Positions 1 through 11,900 of a stretch of 64,000 bases of DNA are shown in pieces. Within the stretch, counting starts at the first letter, position 1. Every line of letters starts with the position of its first letter. The stretch comes from Cladochytrium replicatum (lineage: Eukaryota > Chytridiomycota > Chytridiomycetes > Cladochytriales > Cladochytriaceae), in contig JAHLKD010000100.1 of the NCBI GenBank assembly GCA_025526935.1, positions 62,001 through 126,000 of the forward strand, read 5' to 3'. Position numbers and translations under genes: made by a program. The notes beneath the pieces were generated by a model, which was given only the letters and a program-made list of their open reading frames with translations, did no database searches and was not told where the DNA came from.

Positions 1-1326
1 GTTCGAGGCATCCGTGTTGTCGTTCGTTGTGCAAGAATTGCCTTTTCGGTCGTGAAGAACCACGACGACAACGGGAAGATGCGGGTCAGCGTATTTCTTG
101 ACTAAAAAGATGCAATAAACGAACAGAAGAACACAGCGTCAGATTCGGGTTTGGAAGTGGGAGAAAATAGGGATATGTGCCCGAACTGCAGAGACACACG
201 GCTGCAGATTCCAGAAGTTCAGGTGTAAAATACGGAAAATGGTCCACCAACTGAATCGGGCGTGCGATAAAGGGGAGTCAGAACACGTACCTCTTGAAGA
301 GACTCCGTGGGTACCATTGGTCCCGTTAGTCCCGGTTGTTTCGCGGTGTTGGAGTTGGGTCCGACCCCACGAAGACGACGAAGATGAAGAAAACGACCCA
401 GCCGATGACGAGGACGAAGGTGTATTCGAGTCGACGGTGTGTTGGATGGTGCCGTTGACAGGCGGACCACTCTGCTCCAGACCGTTCGCACAAGGTTGCG
501 GTCGCATTTCATGGTAGTCGATCCCATGTGAGAATCGGTGTTGCTGCTCGTACTCCCGCTCGTAGCACTGATCTCGCCCCATCATCTGAGGTTGGTAAGC
601 GTACCGATCTTGAGGCTGCTGCCAGGCGTATTGCTCCCACTGTTGCTGGTACAGTTGGTCCTGGTAGTCTTGGTAGCGGTCACGCTGGTAGTGGTAGTCT
701 GACTCATTGGGCTGGATGTTGTCGCCCGTGTACGCGCTTTCGGTTCGTTCGTACTGTGTTCCGTTGGCAGACGGTTGTGGTGCTGGCTGCTCGCTTGCAC
801 GGTGGTGGGAGCGGCAGACCCGCCCGGCTTCGGATTCTTCCCACTGAGATTCGCCGAGGTAGGGAGTGTATCTCCTGTCTTCTGGGTCACCTTCTTCCCA
901 CCGTGACCCGTTTGTGTTCTGAGATTCTGCGGGGGTATGATTAGCATCCTGTGTGATGCGAGAGTCCCTCCAATAGTTGTAGGTTTGTTCCCTCCCGGAC
1001 CAACCAGACGATCCGTTCTGTAGAGTCACTTCGTGGTGTCTGTCATGATTGTGGGTGTCGCCGTTTTGCGACGGGAATCTGTGGTGTTGGTGGAAAGCAT
1101 TGCAATCGAGCGAGTATGCAGTAGGATCAAAGGATCTGTTAGGGTGGGAACGCGAAGCAGCAGTAAAAAAATCAGGAGGAGGAGTCGGGATCCAAGAGGG
1201 CAGGTGCGAGTAGTATCTGTCTTGGTGGATGAAAGGCAGCGGCGGGAACGGGCGGTGGATGTGCAGGGGTTGTTGCTGCAGCTGTTTCAGCGAGCGTTTC
1301 TGTGTGGAATTGTTTGATGGGTGCAT
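1..1326 (-). CDS. Low-complexity Gln/Ser/Tyr-rich protein, 3' end beyond window
   Basis: I do not recognise this protein. A long exon runs from an ATG at 1326 down to 291. It is rich in Gln, Tyr, His, Arg and Ser, with no domain visible; an Arg/Tyr/Gln-rich stretch is followed by a poly-Ser run and Gly-Thr-Asn repeats. A good donor (AG|GTACGT) follows at 290, and a pyrimidine-rich acceptor ends at 102. Joining them (189 bp intron) keeps the frame and continues with a Val-rich stretch (residues PVVVVV) to the left edge, so the C-terminus is missing. The composition suggests a disordered protein, perhaps RNA-associated, but no function is assigned. The long uninterrupted frame and the clean splice support a real gene; the start codon is unverified. 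Confidence 0.5.
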
Positions 1327-2560
1327 GTCTTGCTGGCTACAGAGGCCATTCTCGTTGCAGTAATAAGAGGCAAATCTGACACGACGTGCGGATCAGCGAT
1401 CGCCGCATAAGGTCGCGGTCGATGGGCGGGTACATCACGTGGACGTGTGCTGACCGCGTATTTCGAGGCATTTCCGCGGAACGATCGATCGGCGATAGGT
1501 GACGGGAGAAATGTCACCGCGTCACACAAAACACACCACGAGCTAGTCACTGGTAGTCACGCTCAAGAGTCAGTGCACATACACAAGTATGGTAAAATGT
1601 CAGTGCTTTACATGGTGTCGAAGGTGCACGCAATATTGGGTGATGGCAGCCGCAACAGCAGCACTAGCACTGTATCATATCACAATAGCAAAACACAATC
1701 CAGCGATGATCCTCAGTATTATTAAGCAAGTTACCGCTGATCTGGCCCAAATCCGTATTTTCGGCGGGTTATGGCGATCCACATAAATTTTCGATCGCCC
1801 AAAAACACCGAAAATAAAGTGCCGATCCCGAACAGGGATAGCCGAAGCCAGGATTGTGTCCTTGTGTTTAGTAGCAGCAACAATTTTGTGTCCATAACTC
1901 ACTAGTAACTTAATGATAAACTTGATTTATTATATCCAAACACCTCAAAAACATTAAAACCGTGCTCGCTCCCCGACAAACAACCCCTACCCTACCCCAA
2001 CGACAGTGAGAAACCATCCGCAACCGACCCGCCCGAGCTCGGATTTTCCGCCCCAATATGCCCCGACTTGTATTACCGTGCCCTGATCCTCCAGTCTGCC
2101 CGGCAAGTCGATCCTCCTCGCCCCCTCGCAGACCTGGTCCCCGATATCCGGCCTTGCGCACGCGCGAGCGCGATCGGTTTAGTCATTCTGCGCTGCGACG
2201 CCGGCGGCGTGAGCGGGGACTGGATTGTGCTTGTGGCGATCGGGGTTGGTGGAGGAGGGGATGTGGGTATGCGGTATTTAGTTGAGGGGGTTAGTGGGAC
2301 TCAGAGGAGGGGGAGTGGGCTGTTGGCGCACGGTTGGGATGGGGTAGTCGATTTACGGCTGCGATTGTGAGGGGACGTTGGTGGGGTGGGTTGTGGTTTT
2401 GTTGATGGGGACGATTTTGCTTATTACAAGGGGAGGTCGTGCGGACGATTTGGATTGAAAGTACCGGAGAAAGCGCAAAGGCATCAAGTTGGCAATAATG
2501 GTGTGTACATTGTAAAGCCTTTTTCACACAAAATTTGGTTTTGTTGCACAGCTGCGCGAA
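1327..2560. other. Intergenic region, no gene recognised
   Basis: About 1.2 kb between the left-edge gene, transcribed leftwards, and the GDSL hydrolase, transcribed rightwards, so it probably carries both promoters. Short open frames on both strands show no domain, no splice-linked continuation and no consistent composition. An A/T-rich patch lies around 1640-1960 and a G-rich patch around 2220-2400. No RNA gene or repeat was recognised. Confidence 0.5.
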
Positions 2561-3208
2561 ATGCACATCCTGTGTCTGGGCGACAGTCTCACCGAAGGCT
2601 ACACCAAGTACGGCATGTTCTACCACCCCTACTCGGACACCCTCTCCCAGCTCCTAAAATCCCACAACATCAAATCTTCCATCACAAACGCCGGTCTGAG
2701 CGGCGACAGGGTCCTCGACGGCCGCATGCTCCCGCGTCTCTCGTCCCACCTCCACCGCTCCCGTTTCGACTTGATCATCGTCATGGGCGGGATCAACGAC
2801 CTCGCGAGTCCCAAAGTCACACCCGCGCAGCTCTTCGATGGCTTGGAGAAACTCTGGCGGATGGGTTTGGATCACGACCCTTCCGCGAAGGTGTTGGCGC
2901 TGAGTTTGCTGCCGGTGGATGAGGAGGTGTGGGACGATGTCGCAGGGAAGCGCGAGCGGGTGAACGAGCTTTTGAGATCGTATTTCGAGGACGGTGGTGG
3001 TGGTGGGGCAGACCCGGCTGGGCGGCTGCTCTTCTACGACATTGCAAGTGATATTCCGTACGAGCGGTATGCGGGCAGCACTAGTAATACGATTGATGGC
3101 GGAAACCCTCGACTTTGGGACGACGAGGTGCACTTGACCAAAGTAGGGTACGAAAAGATGGGAACGTTGATCTTCAACGAGATCATGAGGTGTAAAATTG
3201 GGCTGTGA
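2561..3208 (+). CDS. GDSL/SGNH-fold hydrolase (esterase/lipase type)
   Basis: A single exon of 215 residues. All the SGNH blocks are present in order: block I GDSLTEG near residue 7 with the nucleophilic Ser, block II around GLSGD (residues 45-49, oxyanion Gly), block III GGIND near residue 77 with the oxyanion Asn, and block V DEVHLT near residue 189 with the Asp/His pair. Family members hydrolyse ester or thioester bonds in lipids, acetylated sugars or small alcohol esters. There is no signal peptide or membrane segment, so a cytosolic enzyme is likely. The ATG immediately precedes the first beta strand (HILCLGDS), normal for this family. A Gly-rich loop (residues 147-151) is a small local insertion. 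The fold is certain; the substrate cannot be told. Confidence 0.88.
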   Translation: MHILCLGDSLTEGYTKYGMFYHPYSDTLSQLLKSHNIKSSITNAGLSGDRVLDGRMLPRLSSHLHRSRFDLIIVMGGINDLASPKVTPAQLFDGLEKLWRMGLDHDPSAKVLALSLLPVDEEVWDDVAGKRERVNELLRSYFEDGGGGGADPAGRLLFYDIASDIPYERYAGSTSNTIDGGNPRLWDDEVHLTKVGYEKMGTLIFNEIMRCKIGL

Positions 3209-3311
3209 TAAGGCATATCATGGCGTATACTATTCAGTAATACAGAGTCCCTTGCATGACGGTCCTGCACCGCCCAACAAACTTGCCCCTTCCGCGCTCC
3301 TTCTCCCAGAG

Positions 3312-4075
3312 TTACTCGATCATTCCGCGTCCGGGATACGCCAGGACACAAACACCGTGTTGCCAACCTGTTTCCCGTTCACACTCTGTTCGGTCCAATA
3401 CGGAGCCACGCCGAGCCCGTGACTGGATCTTCGTCCGTCCCGTCGACTGTTGAGAGGGCAAACCACCCTCACGAGATAGTCCGGCTTCACGGACTCCCTG
3501 GTCGTCGGCGCATCGAACGGGAAAGCGAAGGTGTCGGGTACAAGCGAGCTGATCGAAATCATGTGAGATCCTCTCTTTGCCTAGCCAAAAAGAAAAAAAC
3601 CTTCGTAGTGATAGAGTAAAGATCCGTACACATCCCAACGTGGAATGATCGATGTGATCCAACACCGTGATGTCCTCACACACTGCGCTCGTTCACAATC
3701 ACCACAACCCGCCCGTCCCCGGTCCGCCCAACATACTCGATATCCTCCGCTCGCGCATATGCTCCATCGCCAGGTTTCCCTCTAAACACCTCCAACAGAA
3801 ACGGGACCATATCGATCGAGTCGTTGTGCAATGGACTGGACGCGTTCTCTGGAAATCCATCTCGACCGCGGGCGATCCTCATCGGCATTTTCCGATTTTT
3901 CGCTCAGGCGGACGGTGAGAACCCCAGATTTCAGCGTGATAAAGTCGACCTCGTGGATATCGGACGCTTCTGGGAAGTGGTGGTGCAGAAGAAGATGTGA
4001 GGACGCCAGAGTCGCATGGCCCGCACAATGGGACGTCTTCGCCGTCTTTCTGGAAGAGTAAGTGTTTAAAGACAA
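3312..4075 (-). pseudogene. Possible decayed or frameshifted coding fragments, unidentified
   Basis: On the minus strand, coding-looking peptide segments follow one another but switch frame without usable introns. A Cys-bearing segment begins right after a good acceptor near 4052. It is followed in a second frame by a segment containing DFITLKSGVLTVRL, then in a third frame (3888-3676) by one containing EDIEYVGRTGDGRVVVIV. After a possible intron another segment (3562-3320) contains VPDTFAFPFDAPTT and VGNTVFVSWRIPD. The consecutive frame changes suggest a gene broken by small indels, although a multi-exon gene that I failed to splice is possible. No family was recognised. Confidence 0.3.
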
Positions 4076-4613
4076 AATTGCAAAGCACGAAACGGCATAC
4101 GCGGGTACCGCTTACGGGGTGTTTTCCAGCGAAGGAAGAAGCTTAGACGATTCGAGGTGGAAGAAGGGTTCGGGAGGAGGAAAGCAGTTTCGGAGAGGTT
4201 GAACTTGATGCGATGTTGCGGACCGGGGTGGGTAGGGTTCGCTGGTGCACACTGCGGCTGGGTTTCCACCTGCAGGATGGTGATTTTGCCAATTGGAATC
4301 ATTCTTGCTTACGGAAAGGCTCGGTTGTGAATGCGTCGATAAGGTGTATTGCAGAGCCCAGTTTGCGTGTAATGCAAACCAAAATCCCATGTCCCAAGTA
4401 AATAGCGAAGTAAGCGAGCTAGGGCTTTTGTTTCTGAGGCAGGTGGTTCAACCTGATGTTCTGCCAACAGATAGACTGCAAATTTGTAACTGCATTGGTT
4501 AAGATGGGCATTGTTTCGTCATGTTGAGTTGATCTCTGGGCCTTTAGAATCAGATTCCCATAAGTTGCAGTGCAAGCCACCTTTCCATTGCGTCACAGTT
4601 TTGGCACTCAGTC

Positions 4614-6174
4614 ATGGACGCTGTGGGATCCGCAATCTACGGGTTCGTGTCTAGGAACAGGCGGCGATTCATGTGGGCGGGCGGAGTTATTGGGGGTATC
4701 TACGGCGCTGTGAAGTTTGCCCAATACAAGTTGGTCGAGATGGAGCAGGAGCGCGAGCTGGAACGAACCGCAAAAGCAAAGTACAAATACGCTGTCGATA
4801 CATTATTCTTTAAAAATCTCATCGCTTTGTAGCGTGAAGCGGAGATTCGAACAGAATCAACAGGACTGTACGTTTACCATACTCTCCCTGCTCCCAACCT
4901 TGAGCGAGCAAGTTTTTGTCGAGCTCAACGTTGAGGGGATCACCGCGCGGCTTCAGAGCACGCGGGCTGGGACAGGTGCTTCCGGGACTGAGGAAGTGAT
5001 CAAGCGCGCGAAAATGGAGTTGTGGGGCGACCTCAAAATCCAAAGTACTGCATAACGACCGTGCGTTCTGTTCGATGTATAACTTTCTCTATAGGCTTCA
5101 CGCGGACCGTTGCAGCAGTGTATCTCGTCACACTACTCAGCTCGTTCACTCACATCCAGCTAAACCTTCTTGGGAGACTGTTCTATCTTGATTCGGTGGT
5201 GTCCTTCAGCCAGAAAGGGAGGGAGAAAGAGGTTGCCGTTACGAGTGCAAAGGGCGTGTCGGCTGAAACGGAGAGAAAGTATTTAACGTTCAGCTGGTTC
5301 TTGTTGAATCGGGGATGGAGGGTGTGCGTCGAGCGAGTTAAAAACGCAGTGGAGTCGACTGTTGGAAGGTACATCATGGACTATGCCTCAAAACCTATGG
5401 CTAAATCTGCAGTAACAGTGTGCCACTCAAAGCGTCGATCTCGTTCGATAAGCTGTATGAAATTGTGGAAGGTGTGAGGAAGAAAGTTGAGTTTGATGAA
5501 GACGGAAACCGATTCGAGTAAGCGAAAGGAGCAGATCGATAGTATTTTCACTAATTTCGGGTTTGTTGTAGCTTCAGCTCGTTCTTGATGCCTTCCGAAG
5601 GTAAGGAAGCTGAGGTTCTCGAAGAAGCGTCAGCAGACTCGGGTGAACAGTCTCCTGATGTGAGTATAAATGCTGAGCTCAAGGGTCTCTTGGACGAAAC
5701 CCGGGACTTTTTGGAAAGGTACCAAGTTGTGCTCTATTTTGAAGTGGTAACCTCAATTGTTAAATCCAGTTCGGACTTACAATCAGTATTGAGCTCTTGC
5801 CTCGACACCTGTTTTGCGCTTCTGACACAGCAACTACGCCCACAATTCTTCCCCGATGACGAAGCCAGCGCCGCCGGATCCCCTGAGGCTGGCTCAAAGT
5901 TATCGGTTGTGGATGATAACGAGGCGGAAGCAATCACGGCAGAGGCAGCTTCACGAAGAGCCGGAAAAGAGTTCCCGCTTGCCGGACTGTTGCCACCCAT
6001 CACACGGGCGGTTCATACCATCTTGAATGGAATTCCAAATCTTTACGTTGAGGTAGGACGATTTTGATTGGAAAATCCGAAGAAACTGATAAGCATCAAT
6101 CGCAACAGAGCTTGAGCAACCAGGCTGACTTGAAAGCGTTTTCGGTGGTAGTGTACACTGGCTGGGAGAATTAA
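4614..6174 (+). CDS. PEX3: Peroxin-3, peroxisomal membrane biogenesis protein
   Basis: PEX3 is the peroxisomal membrane docking receptor for PEX19 and delivers newly made membrane proteins. Seven exons splice cleanly: 4614-4780, 4833-5044, 5095-5368, 5413-5517, 5572-5718, 5770-6052 and 6109-6174, giving 417 residues, close to the family's usual length. The N-terminus has the typical basic stretch (residues 15-19) followed by a Gly-rich membrane anchor and AQYKL. Further on are the family blocks LPTLSEQV, ELWGDLK, QLNLLGRLFYLD and LDETRDFLE. The intron at 5719-5769 is 51 bp and free of stops, so it could be mistaken for coding; removing it restores the alignment. The gene converges on BMT6 with about 80 bp between stop codons. 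The identification is firm. Confidence 0.93.
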
Positions 6175-6253
6175 GAGATCATGTAAATGAACCTTGTTGG
6201 CAGTCTGGTCCTGCTTTTTGCATGTATGCAACTTGTTATAGAGAAAAATGGAT

Positions 6254-7512
6254 CTATTCCTTTCTTCTGTACAATCTCAGGAAATATCGCATCGAGTTCA
6301 ACTTTCGCGGATACTCCAGTCCCTCTGGGAACCTGTACCACTCCGAGTCCGTCTCCTCTACAATCTCAAAGTCCTTCAACCGATCCAGCAGGTCATGCAC
6401 CCTGTACTCTCTCGCCGCGCTACCAATCTGCACGTTTGAGAAACTACCGGCAGACTCGACAACGAGCAAATGAGAACCGGGACGCATCTCGCGAACTAGA
6501 AGTTCGATGAGTTTCACGACTGCGGCTTTGGAGTGCGCAAAGAGCTCGTTGAGGACGAACATGGATGTGATCAGGTCTGCTTTGCGTATCGAGGAGGTGA
6601 TGTCGGCGGAAGGATCGAGAGCGTTGCCGACCGAGTATTCAAAGTTCAGCTCCGCTGGTGGGAATGGTTGCAGGGAACGACGGGCACAATTTCGTGTCGC
6701 GGGATCAGCTGACATGTCGCCGGCGTAGAGTTTCCCCCAATGATTCAGGGCTGTGGTGTAGAGATCCCCGATCGTGGGTTGGTAGTCAGCCATGTCCTGG
6801 CAATGCAGCTCTAAACGAGTCGTCGGGGCTGGAGCTTCGTGAACGGTCTCACTGGACACATCTGATCCTCCACCATTCCCATCTGTCGATGCATTCCCCT
6901 TCCCTCCTCGAGTTACAATGCGGCCACCTCGTTCTTTTACTGAAGCTCGACGCTCACCGAGCTCCGATGGACCATCGCCATCGCTTTGCGTGTCAGTGTA
7001 CTCCCCACGTCTGTACGCAAGTGCTGCTGCAATCCCAACCAACTCGCTGCCAGCACCAGCTCCAAGTGCGTAAATGTAGCCTCCTTTCCGCTGTACTAGC
7101 TCCTTCAAAACCTGGTTTGCTTGGATGATGTGGTGATAGCACAATGCCCTGCCTTCAACCAACAGTAAGTCTGTCTGCACGATTTATCACCAATTGTCTT
7201 ACCTGGAGCATACTCGGCAATGTACACAGGTAGGTTCAGCTTTTCGTTGAAAATTGCGTCGTAGTTGCGCTCTTTGAATAGGTCCTATTCATTTTGAGCG
7301 GCTAGGAAGGTCAGGTTTTATTACAATGGAGTTTCAGTTTGGTTTTGGCTCACTTTGATTGAGCGCAAACGGGTATCGAAGTCAGGTGAAGAGGTTGCGG
7401 ATGCGCAGGTAGCGTTGATGACATCGAGGATTGCTTGTTCTGGCGAATCGGCGCCGACTCTTCGCTTTGAAGGACGACGGTCATTTGGGACCTTCAGTTT
7501 CTTGGAGGACAT
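6254..7512 (-). CDS. BMT6: 25S rRNA (uridine-N3)-methyltransferase, BMT6-like
   Basis: BMT6 is a SAM-dependent enzyme that methylates a uridine of large-subunit rRNA in fungi. Three exons (7512-7354, 7284-7203, 7152-6254) give 379 residues. The second exon supplies the conserved lead-in FKERNYDAIF...LPVYIAEYAPGR. Motif I for SAM binding is YALGAGAGSELVG. Later blocks are SMFVLNELF and VVESAGSFS, with a C-terminal segment ending MRYFLRLYRR, all typical of this fungal family (Methyltransf_34). A low-complexity insert of about 60 residues (around YTDTQSDGDG and onwards) lies after motif I. The basic N-terminus (MSSKKLKVP, KRR) could serve in nucleolar targeting. Family membership is strong; assignment to BMT6 rather than a close paralogue rests on the fungal block pattern. 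Confidence 0.82.
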
Positions 7513-7679
7513 TTTTGAAGTTGTTGAGGCTGGGAACCAAAAAAATATTTCAAAAATGTTAAAATCATTTCGAGTATTCCGGGGACAGGACTTTTGAAAT
7601 AAGTAAGATGGTGCGCTCTATCGGATACAGGTTCTTTACCATCCGTGGTTGGCGTCTTTGTCTCATCTTATTTTTTGGG

Positions 7680-8428
7680 CTAGGACTGCCGAACCGGGAC
7701 AGAATACACTGCTGGCATAACACGACCATAATCACCATGGCGCTGGGGTGGCATCGCCGGTGCTATGGATGCTTTGTTTGCCACCGTGTCTGATTTTTCG
7801 CTAGTCACCACCGCCGGGTCGCTTGCATCAGCAGCCTCCGCCATCCTGCTCTGTTTCTCCATTGCAGCGAGCTCGGCAGCACTCAGAAAACGGCCACCAG
7901 GTCCCCGAGGCCTACGCATCGCATGCTTATGGCGTGATTCGTGAATGTATCCCTGGTCATCAACCAAATGAGATCTTTTGCGCAACAGTTGCAGTTGTGC
8001 TGATCAAAATTTACCTTCTCCTTGCGGCTGTTCCTGTGCAATTGTTCCCACTTTGCCCTCGCCTCGCGCCTCTTGAGTATCCGGTGATACTGCTTCGCAT
8101 TAACGTACAGCGGCTCATCCGAAGGGGACGGGTTGGAGGATGTGGAAGCGGAGGTCATGGTTGTGATCGTTTCACCAGGGCTGACGGACTGCATACCCAT
8201 CTGGGGGAGTCCAACCGTAGAAAGCATCCGAGGCGGTCTGTGTGGATATGCGTTCGGAATCTCGTACGGGTTGTAAGGGTGGTGAGGGTGGTGCTGCACG
8301 TGGGGCGGGATCAACTGTGATGGACGGTTCAGGACTTTGGTGGTCAAATCGTCTGAAGAAGATAGTTGTGTTACCATGTGCATGTTGGGGTATGGAGGAG
8401 CATACATTGCGTGAATAGGGTGCTCCAT
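7680..8428 (-). CDS. HAP2: CCAAT-binding factor subunit HAP2/NF-YA
   Basis: HAP2/NF-YA is the sequence-specific subunit of the trimeric CCAAT-binding complex. Two exons (8428-8015 and 7952-7680; 62 bp intron) give 228 residues. The subunit-association helix is EPLYVNAKQYHRILKRR and the DNA-binding part is YIHESRHKHAM followed by RPRGPGGRF. The intron sits in the linker between these two parts. An internal AG at about 7977 would add residues between them and lose the conserved spacing, so the acceptor at 7953 was chosen. The region before the domain is His/Pro-rich and the tail is short and Ala/Glu-rich, as in other fungi. The gene is divergent from the dynein gene, separated by about 520 bp. 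Confidence 0.92.
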
Positions 8429-8951
8429 GGAAGTGGATCTGTGATGACTAGAGTAAGCCTAGTGTTTGAAAGGTGGTCAATTCAACAATCAGCGAATTGC
8501 TATTGACCATCCTCACCTACGCGGAGAGCAGTTCTTGATGAAATGAATGACACCGAGTGGCTCCTTTGGCGATATCTCACTGGTGGAATAAGAATGACTG
8601 GCTACGTGAGAGAGATCTCCTGTATTGCCTAGGGATATGTACGCACGAATTGCCAAAAATAGCAGCACAAGTGATTGGCTGTTTCCGGCTAATCGATTGA
8701 ACTCTAATGGTTTCAATTACTCGAGATCACCATTGCGAGCCCTCAAAGTGATTTATTTTATCACCTCGCACTTCGCAGGGTTCTGATGCGCATTGTTCCA
8801 TCTTCGACGAGCTTTGGTGGACCCGACAAGCCACAGCTCCCGAAAAGGCACCACCGCGTTGGAATGCCAGACCGGAAGACCCGCACGTAAAAAAATTGCA
8901 TATATCTCACTTCAAAATGCACTGAATTCATTGAATTCTTTAAGCTCGAGG
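8429..8951. other. Divergent intergenic region HAP2 / DNAI4
   Basis: About 520 bp shared by two divergently transcribed genes. An in-frame ATG at 8793 would extend the dynein protein by 53 residues into this region. The peptide between 8793 and 8951 has no family resemblance, so it is more likely 5' UTR. No TATA box, repeat or RNA gene was recognised. Confidence 0.45.
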
Positions 8952-11900
8952 ATGGGTACCTCGAACGGAGCAGGGCAAAGTAGTAGTGCGGTCTACGATC
9001 CGAACTCTCCGTTCCGTTCCAAGAATGCTCTCGTTGGGCTCAGCTCCGGCCATGGTTCATCCTCAAAGGTGAAGACCTCTCACAATATTATTGATCGTCA
9101 CGCGCGTGGAACCGGCCAGACTGCGAGTGGGATCACTGTGGCGGGAGCGATCAACACAACCATCCAAGTGTTAGATGACGAGGGAAACGACGTGACACCT
9201 CAGCCTTTGATGGCGCCTCAGAAAAGCGTTTATATTCTTCCATTTCAAAAGAATCCTGGACATGTGCCTGGATCGACGACTGAGGTGTCGATGATGAGTA
9301 CAGCGAAAGTGAGTATGAAGGAGGCTTAATGTGTTAGAGTGTGACGTTTTAAACTGAACAGGACACTGTGAATGACGCTTTGAACAATCTGGAATCGATG
9401 GCGATGGGATCATGGAACGCGTCAGCGTTTGGTCGTTCTGGAGTCAACTTCTCAGGATCGAGCAGAGCATCTGGGGCATCAACCCCTGACGGGAGGGATG
9501 ATGAAAATTCCTCTATTCATAGTCAGGAGTCCGGTGACGAAAAGGAGGATGGTATGGGCTTTCACTTAACTCTATTATATTTCTAATACTTATGATTATT
9601 CAGCGGAAGTTGGCAGAGCCACGAAGCAGTCGCAACGCCAGAGATCTGCAAATCAGCTCAGCTCAAAATATTTGACTGAAACTGAGTTGAACTCGTTGGT
9701 CGATATTCTCCTGGCTGAGACTCCGACGATTGTGCTCTACGATTTGCCCTCCACCAGTGTTTCGAACGATTACTCCGAAGAGGTCGCTCTGGTTAAGTCG
9801 ATGAACTCACGTTACAAGGAGGTAAATTATCATTGAAAGAGTGTGTTCAAATCTCTCATTCCTTGGAAGCTTAAAGCGACGAAAGCAAATAATGACAACT
9901 ACACTGATCATGGAATGCAGACGATCAACAACACGAGTAAGAACAAAGAAGTTCAAGCGAGCACAGCGAAAACCGTGAATGCGGAGTGCATGGTTACTGG
10001 GTGGAGCATTTACGACACCTTTCAAAGCTTGGATAAATCATCGTATGACCGAGATTCAGAGAGTGACCCGCGGTTAGCTTGCCGAAGTATTCGATTGGCA
10101 ATAATTTAATAATTTTCTGAGAAGAGGTGACCAAGATGGAGACGCCCTTCAGGGATCCGGAGACGGACGAAACACAGGAGACATGGGAACAGCCACTTAC
10201 TATGAAGATGCCGGTGGGGACAACCGTTTCGGAGCTGTTCTTAACGCCGAAAACCTATCGACGGATGTTGGATCGTCTGCCCGGATCGGCGGAGCGATCG
10301 CGGTGGCTGCAGAGACATCTGGAGCTTTAGCACCTTCTTCGGGTATTGACCTTCTCACCACTCTTAACCAAGAGAACCTTCGCAACTCGCTTTCGATCAT
10401 GGAGCGGGCCGTTGTGGCGAATAACTATCGGAAGAAACTGACCTCCTACCGCGGGGTCAGAGATATCGAAGACATTTACGGGATTGGGGACGGACCGGAT
10501 GTATTTGACGAAGAGGTCAGACCGCTCTCAGCAGACGAAGCCGATCTTGACAGTACGTATTATATTGTGAGAACATGACGACGTGTGCTGATCCATGCGA
10601 TTGATGCTAGATGTGGATGTAGAAGGTATTTCAGCACAAAATTGTTCCACCGCTTTCACTGACTCTTATTTTAGCTTCGGATGTTCCTACTGATGACCTT
10701 GGTACGAGTATCCCAACACTTGAACTTCTATGGTCGTTCCGCTGTGAACTTACAAGAGCAAGAAGCGTAACATATATTGCATGGAACAAAGAAAACGAGG
10801 TTTATTAATTATCAGGAGACTATCGAGAAAAACCATGACATCTTTTGCGCAGGACTTGATTGCAGTGTCGTATGGGGAATCTAAACTCGGAGGAACAGGT
10901 CCGGCTGGACTGTTGCTTTGTTGGTCTGTAAAAAACCTCGAGGTTTGTGTCTTGTATGCGCATCTAACCTTTGGGCCTCAACTGAAACGCCTTGGTTCCT
11001 GTTTGATAGTGGCCAGAACGCATCTACAAAACCGGGTCTGGAGCTACAGCACTCGACTTCTCAAAATCCAACCCAAATCTTCTCGCTTCTGGATTTTCAG
11101 ATGGTAGAATATCTATATATGACGTTCGAAAAAACGAAGACAAATCTGCGCTTGAAAACAGGTATCAGGATCATAATATAAACCCTTTCGAAACTAACAT
11201 TGCTATCAACCCTGAAGCGAAATAAGTGGAAAGCATCGTGATCCTGTTTGGGAGCTGAAGTGGATCGAGAGGGAGCGTGTCATGGGAGATGAACATTCTC
11301 GCGGTGAAACCTTGGTCTCAATATCAACTGACGGGCGGGTAACTCAGTGGATGATCAGAAAAGGGCTTGAAAGCACGGGTAAGAGGTAATTTTGAGGTAT
11401 TTCTATTCGGACTAAGTATAGTATTTGTAATTAGAGCTCATGACCCTCAAGCGTGTCTCCAAGTCTGATGACACGAAAATGCCAAAGGGTTCTACTGGCG
11501 GGAACAAGTCAGTAAGCGCTGTGGGACGATCTACCGCGTTTATCTCTCGGCATGCCGGCGGGCTATGTTTTGATTTCAACACAAAAGACAGCAACATGTA
11601 AGCTATCCACGATTATTGCGGTTAATTCTTACACCGAAGATCAGATATCTGGTGGGCACAGAAGATGGCCACATTCATCGATGCTCTTGTTCGTACAACG
11701 AGCAGTACTTGTCTTCGTATTTTGGACACACTGGCCCAGTTTACAAAGTCAAGTGGTCGCCCTATTTGCCAAGCGTGTTTTTGTCTTGTTCGGCAGACTG
11801 GACGGTCAGGCTATGGGATCAAGATCATGAAGAGTGTGTGTTCAAGTTTCAGAGCGGACGAGTAAGTCACTGCAGCGTTTTTGACTTATTTATCAACAAC

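Noticed and set aside
370-450. A membrane-helix-like peptide on the minus strand (VLVIGWVVFFIFVVFVG) in an alternative frame of the first gene.
   Set aside because: The overlapping frame with the poly-Ser run continues for more than 1 kb upstream and ends in a good splice donor, whereas the hydrophobic frame is short and stops soon after. A G/T/C-biased Ser codon run read out of frame gives hydrophobic residues.
8793-8951. An N-terminal extension of the dynein chain from the ATG at 8793.
   Set aside because: The 53 extra residues have no resemblance to the family and the ATG at 8952 gives a normal start; kept only as an alternative.
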